Source of the DNA: Podila epigama
Taxonomy: Eukaryota; Mortierellomycota; Mortierellomycetes; Mortierellales; Mortierellaceae
NCBI GenBank assembly: GCA_015679605.1
Contig: JAAAVE010000263.1
Span: 1-21,954 of the forward strand
Direction: 5' to 3'
Length of the DNA: 21,954 nt
Positions 21,342-21,954 of the stretch are shown one piece after another. The translations under genes were made by a program, and so were the position numbers. The stretch's first letter is position 1, and the number at the start of each line of letters is the position of its first letter. The notes beneath the pieces are model-generated. The model saw only the letters and a program-made list of their open reading frames with translations. It was not told the origin of the DNA and did not search any database.

Positions 21342-21954
21342 CTGGCGCCAACCATGCAGTACCACGCTCGAGAGCATCATCTGTACCTGATTGCATCGAT
21401 CCTTGTCCACCAGTCGTCGCCATGACAATGACCCCCTTCCACCCATGAATAGGCCCTACCTCGTCCGAAAAAGTAGCGACTGGACCACTATTTTGGGCTT
21501 GACATTGTGGGCACATCACGCGCTGATAGCATACCTCATCCTGTGCGCGCCACACACAAGCAAACTCGCCATGTATCCCACTGGGTTGTCGCTCAAACGA
21601 CCGTTGCAGTACACAGGATCCTGGCACCATCATGATCATGGCCCGTGGGCCACCTGCCCCTCCGATTGAATCTTGTGTCAATGACTGGCTACTATTTGAC
21701 CTCTGAAAGCCTGGCCCTTGTCTAGAGCCTGACATGGAGCCTGAGGTAGTTGAGGCAGGTGTCTGGTTGAGTTGAGTCCCAGATGCTGAGGACGCAACAC
21801 CACCACTACCACTACTACCACCACCGGCTTCTGAAAGGCTCGCAACGAGTCGCCGTCGATTGGCCAGAATGGACTCTGCCATAGATTTATGAACAGTCTT
21901 GATTTTTGGTCGAGTAGTACACACTAGCAAGAGTTCCTCACACACTTTGCATAC
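21322..21954 (-). CDS. 3' part of a gene, possible FYVE-type zinc-finger protein (runs off right edge)
   Basis: The minus strand is open from the window end to a TGA at 21322, or to a GT donor at 21341 after WLAPG. The first visible residues are VCKVCEELLL. A CxxC pair followed by Glu/Leu is how FYVE phosphoinositide-binding zinc fingers end, so that is a guess from one motif only. Next come a Lys/Arg-rich stretch (RPKIKTVHK, NRRRLV), a Gly/Ser/Ala-rich disordered linker, and a Cys-containing segment with VMCPQCQ and GWKGVIV that I cannot assign. Three further cysteines (FACVW, EVCYQ, MCPQC) could bind metal. The start is outside the window. Confidence 0.55.
   Translation of the reverse strand, partial: VCKVCEELLLVCTTRPKIKTVHKSMAESILANRRRLVASLSEAGGGSSGSGGVASSASGTQLNQTPASTTSGSMSGSRQGPGFQRSNSSQSLTQDSIGGAGGPRAMIMMVPGSCVLQRSFERQPSGIHGEFACVWRAQDEVCYQRVMCPQCQAQNSGPVATFSDEVGPIHGWKGVIVMATTGGQGSMQSGTDDALERGTAWLAPGEIRVL

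Overview
This is nuclear DNA of a fungus. The evidence is compact genes with many short GT-AG introns, long A or T homopolymers and microsatellites between genes, a fungal-type mitochondrial import gene (MIM1/TOM13 family), a YMR31/KGD4-type protein, a split RPB7 gene and a type-II membrane GH47 mannosidase. The style suggests an early-diverging (Mucoromycota or Mortierella-like) fungus, but that placement is inference. I see no tRNA, rRNA, intact transposon, CRISPR array or virus.

Layout, left to right. A secreted Cys-rich protein runs off the left edge (minus, 1-407). About 3.9 kb of microsatellite-rich DNA follows, with one coding-like patch near 979-1124. KGD4 (minus, three exons, 4319-5458) carries a 653-nt first intron. 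An 800-nt gap before the next gene holds two coding-like minus-strand patches. A secreted LPMO-like protein with a histidine brace (plus, two exons, 6264-7312) converges on MIM1 (minus, 7530-8243). Behind MIM1 lies a three-exon gene for a Gln-rich, probably nuclear protein (minus, 8442-10521). RNA polymerase II subunit RPB7 (plus, six exons, first exon only four codons, 10935-12200) converges on a class I alpha-1,2-mannosidase of glycoside hydrolase family 47 (minus, eight exons, 12387-14983).

Further right, an intronless pyrroline-5-carboxylate reductase gene (plus, 15960-16934) converges on a mitochondrial enoyl-CoA delta isomerase gene (minus, three exons, 17557-18817). About 1.6 kb without a recognised gene follows. 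At the right edge is the 3' part of a minus-strand gene whose first visible residues resemble the end of a FYVE-type zinc finger; a phase-compatible exon lies 820 nt further downstream at 20452-20521.

These are mostly independent housekeeping genes rather than an operon or cluster. KGD4, MIM1 and the isomerase act in mitochondria, and P5C reductase is the last step of proline synthesis. The mannosidase and the two secreted proteins belong to the secretory route. Splice models were built by hand from GT-AG sites, reading phase and family resemblance. They are strongest where the joined protein matches a conserved family across each junction: RPB7, GH47, KGD4 and the isomerase.
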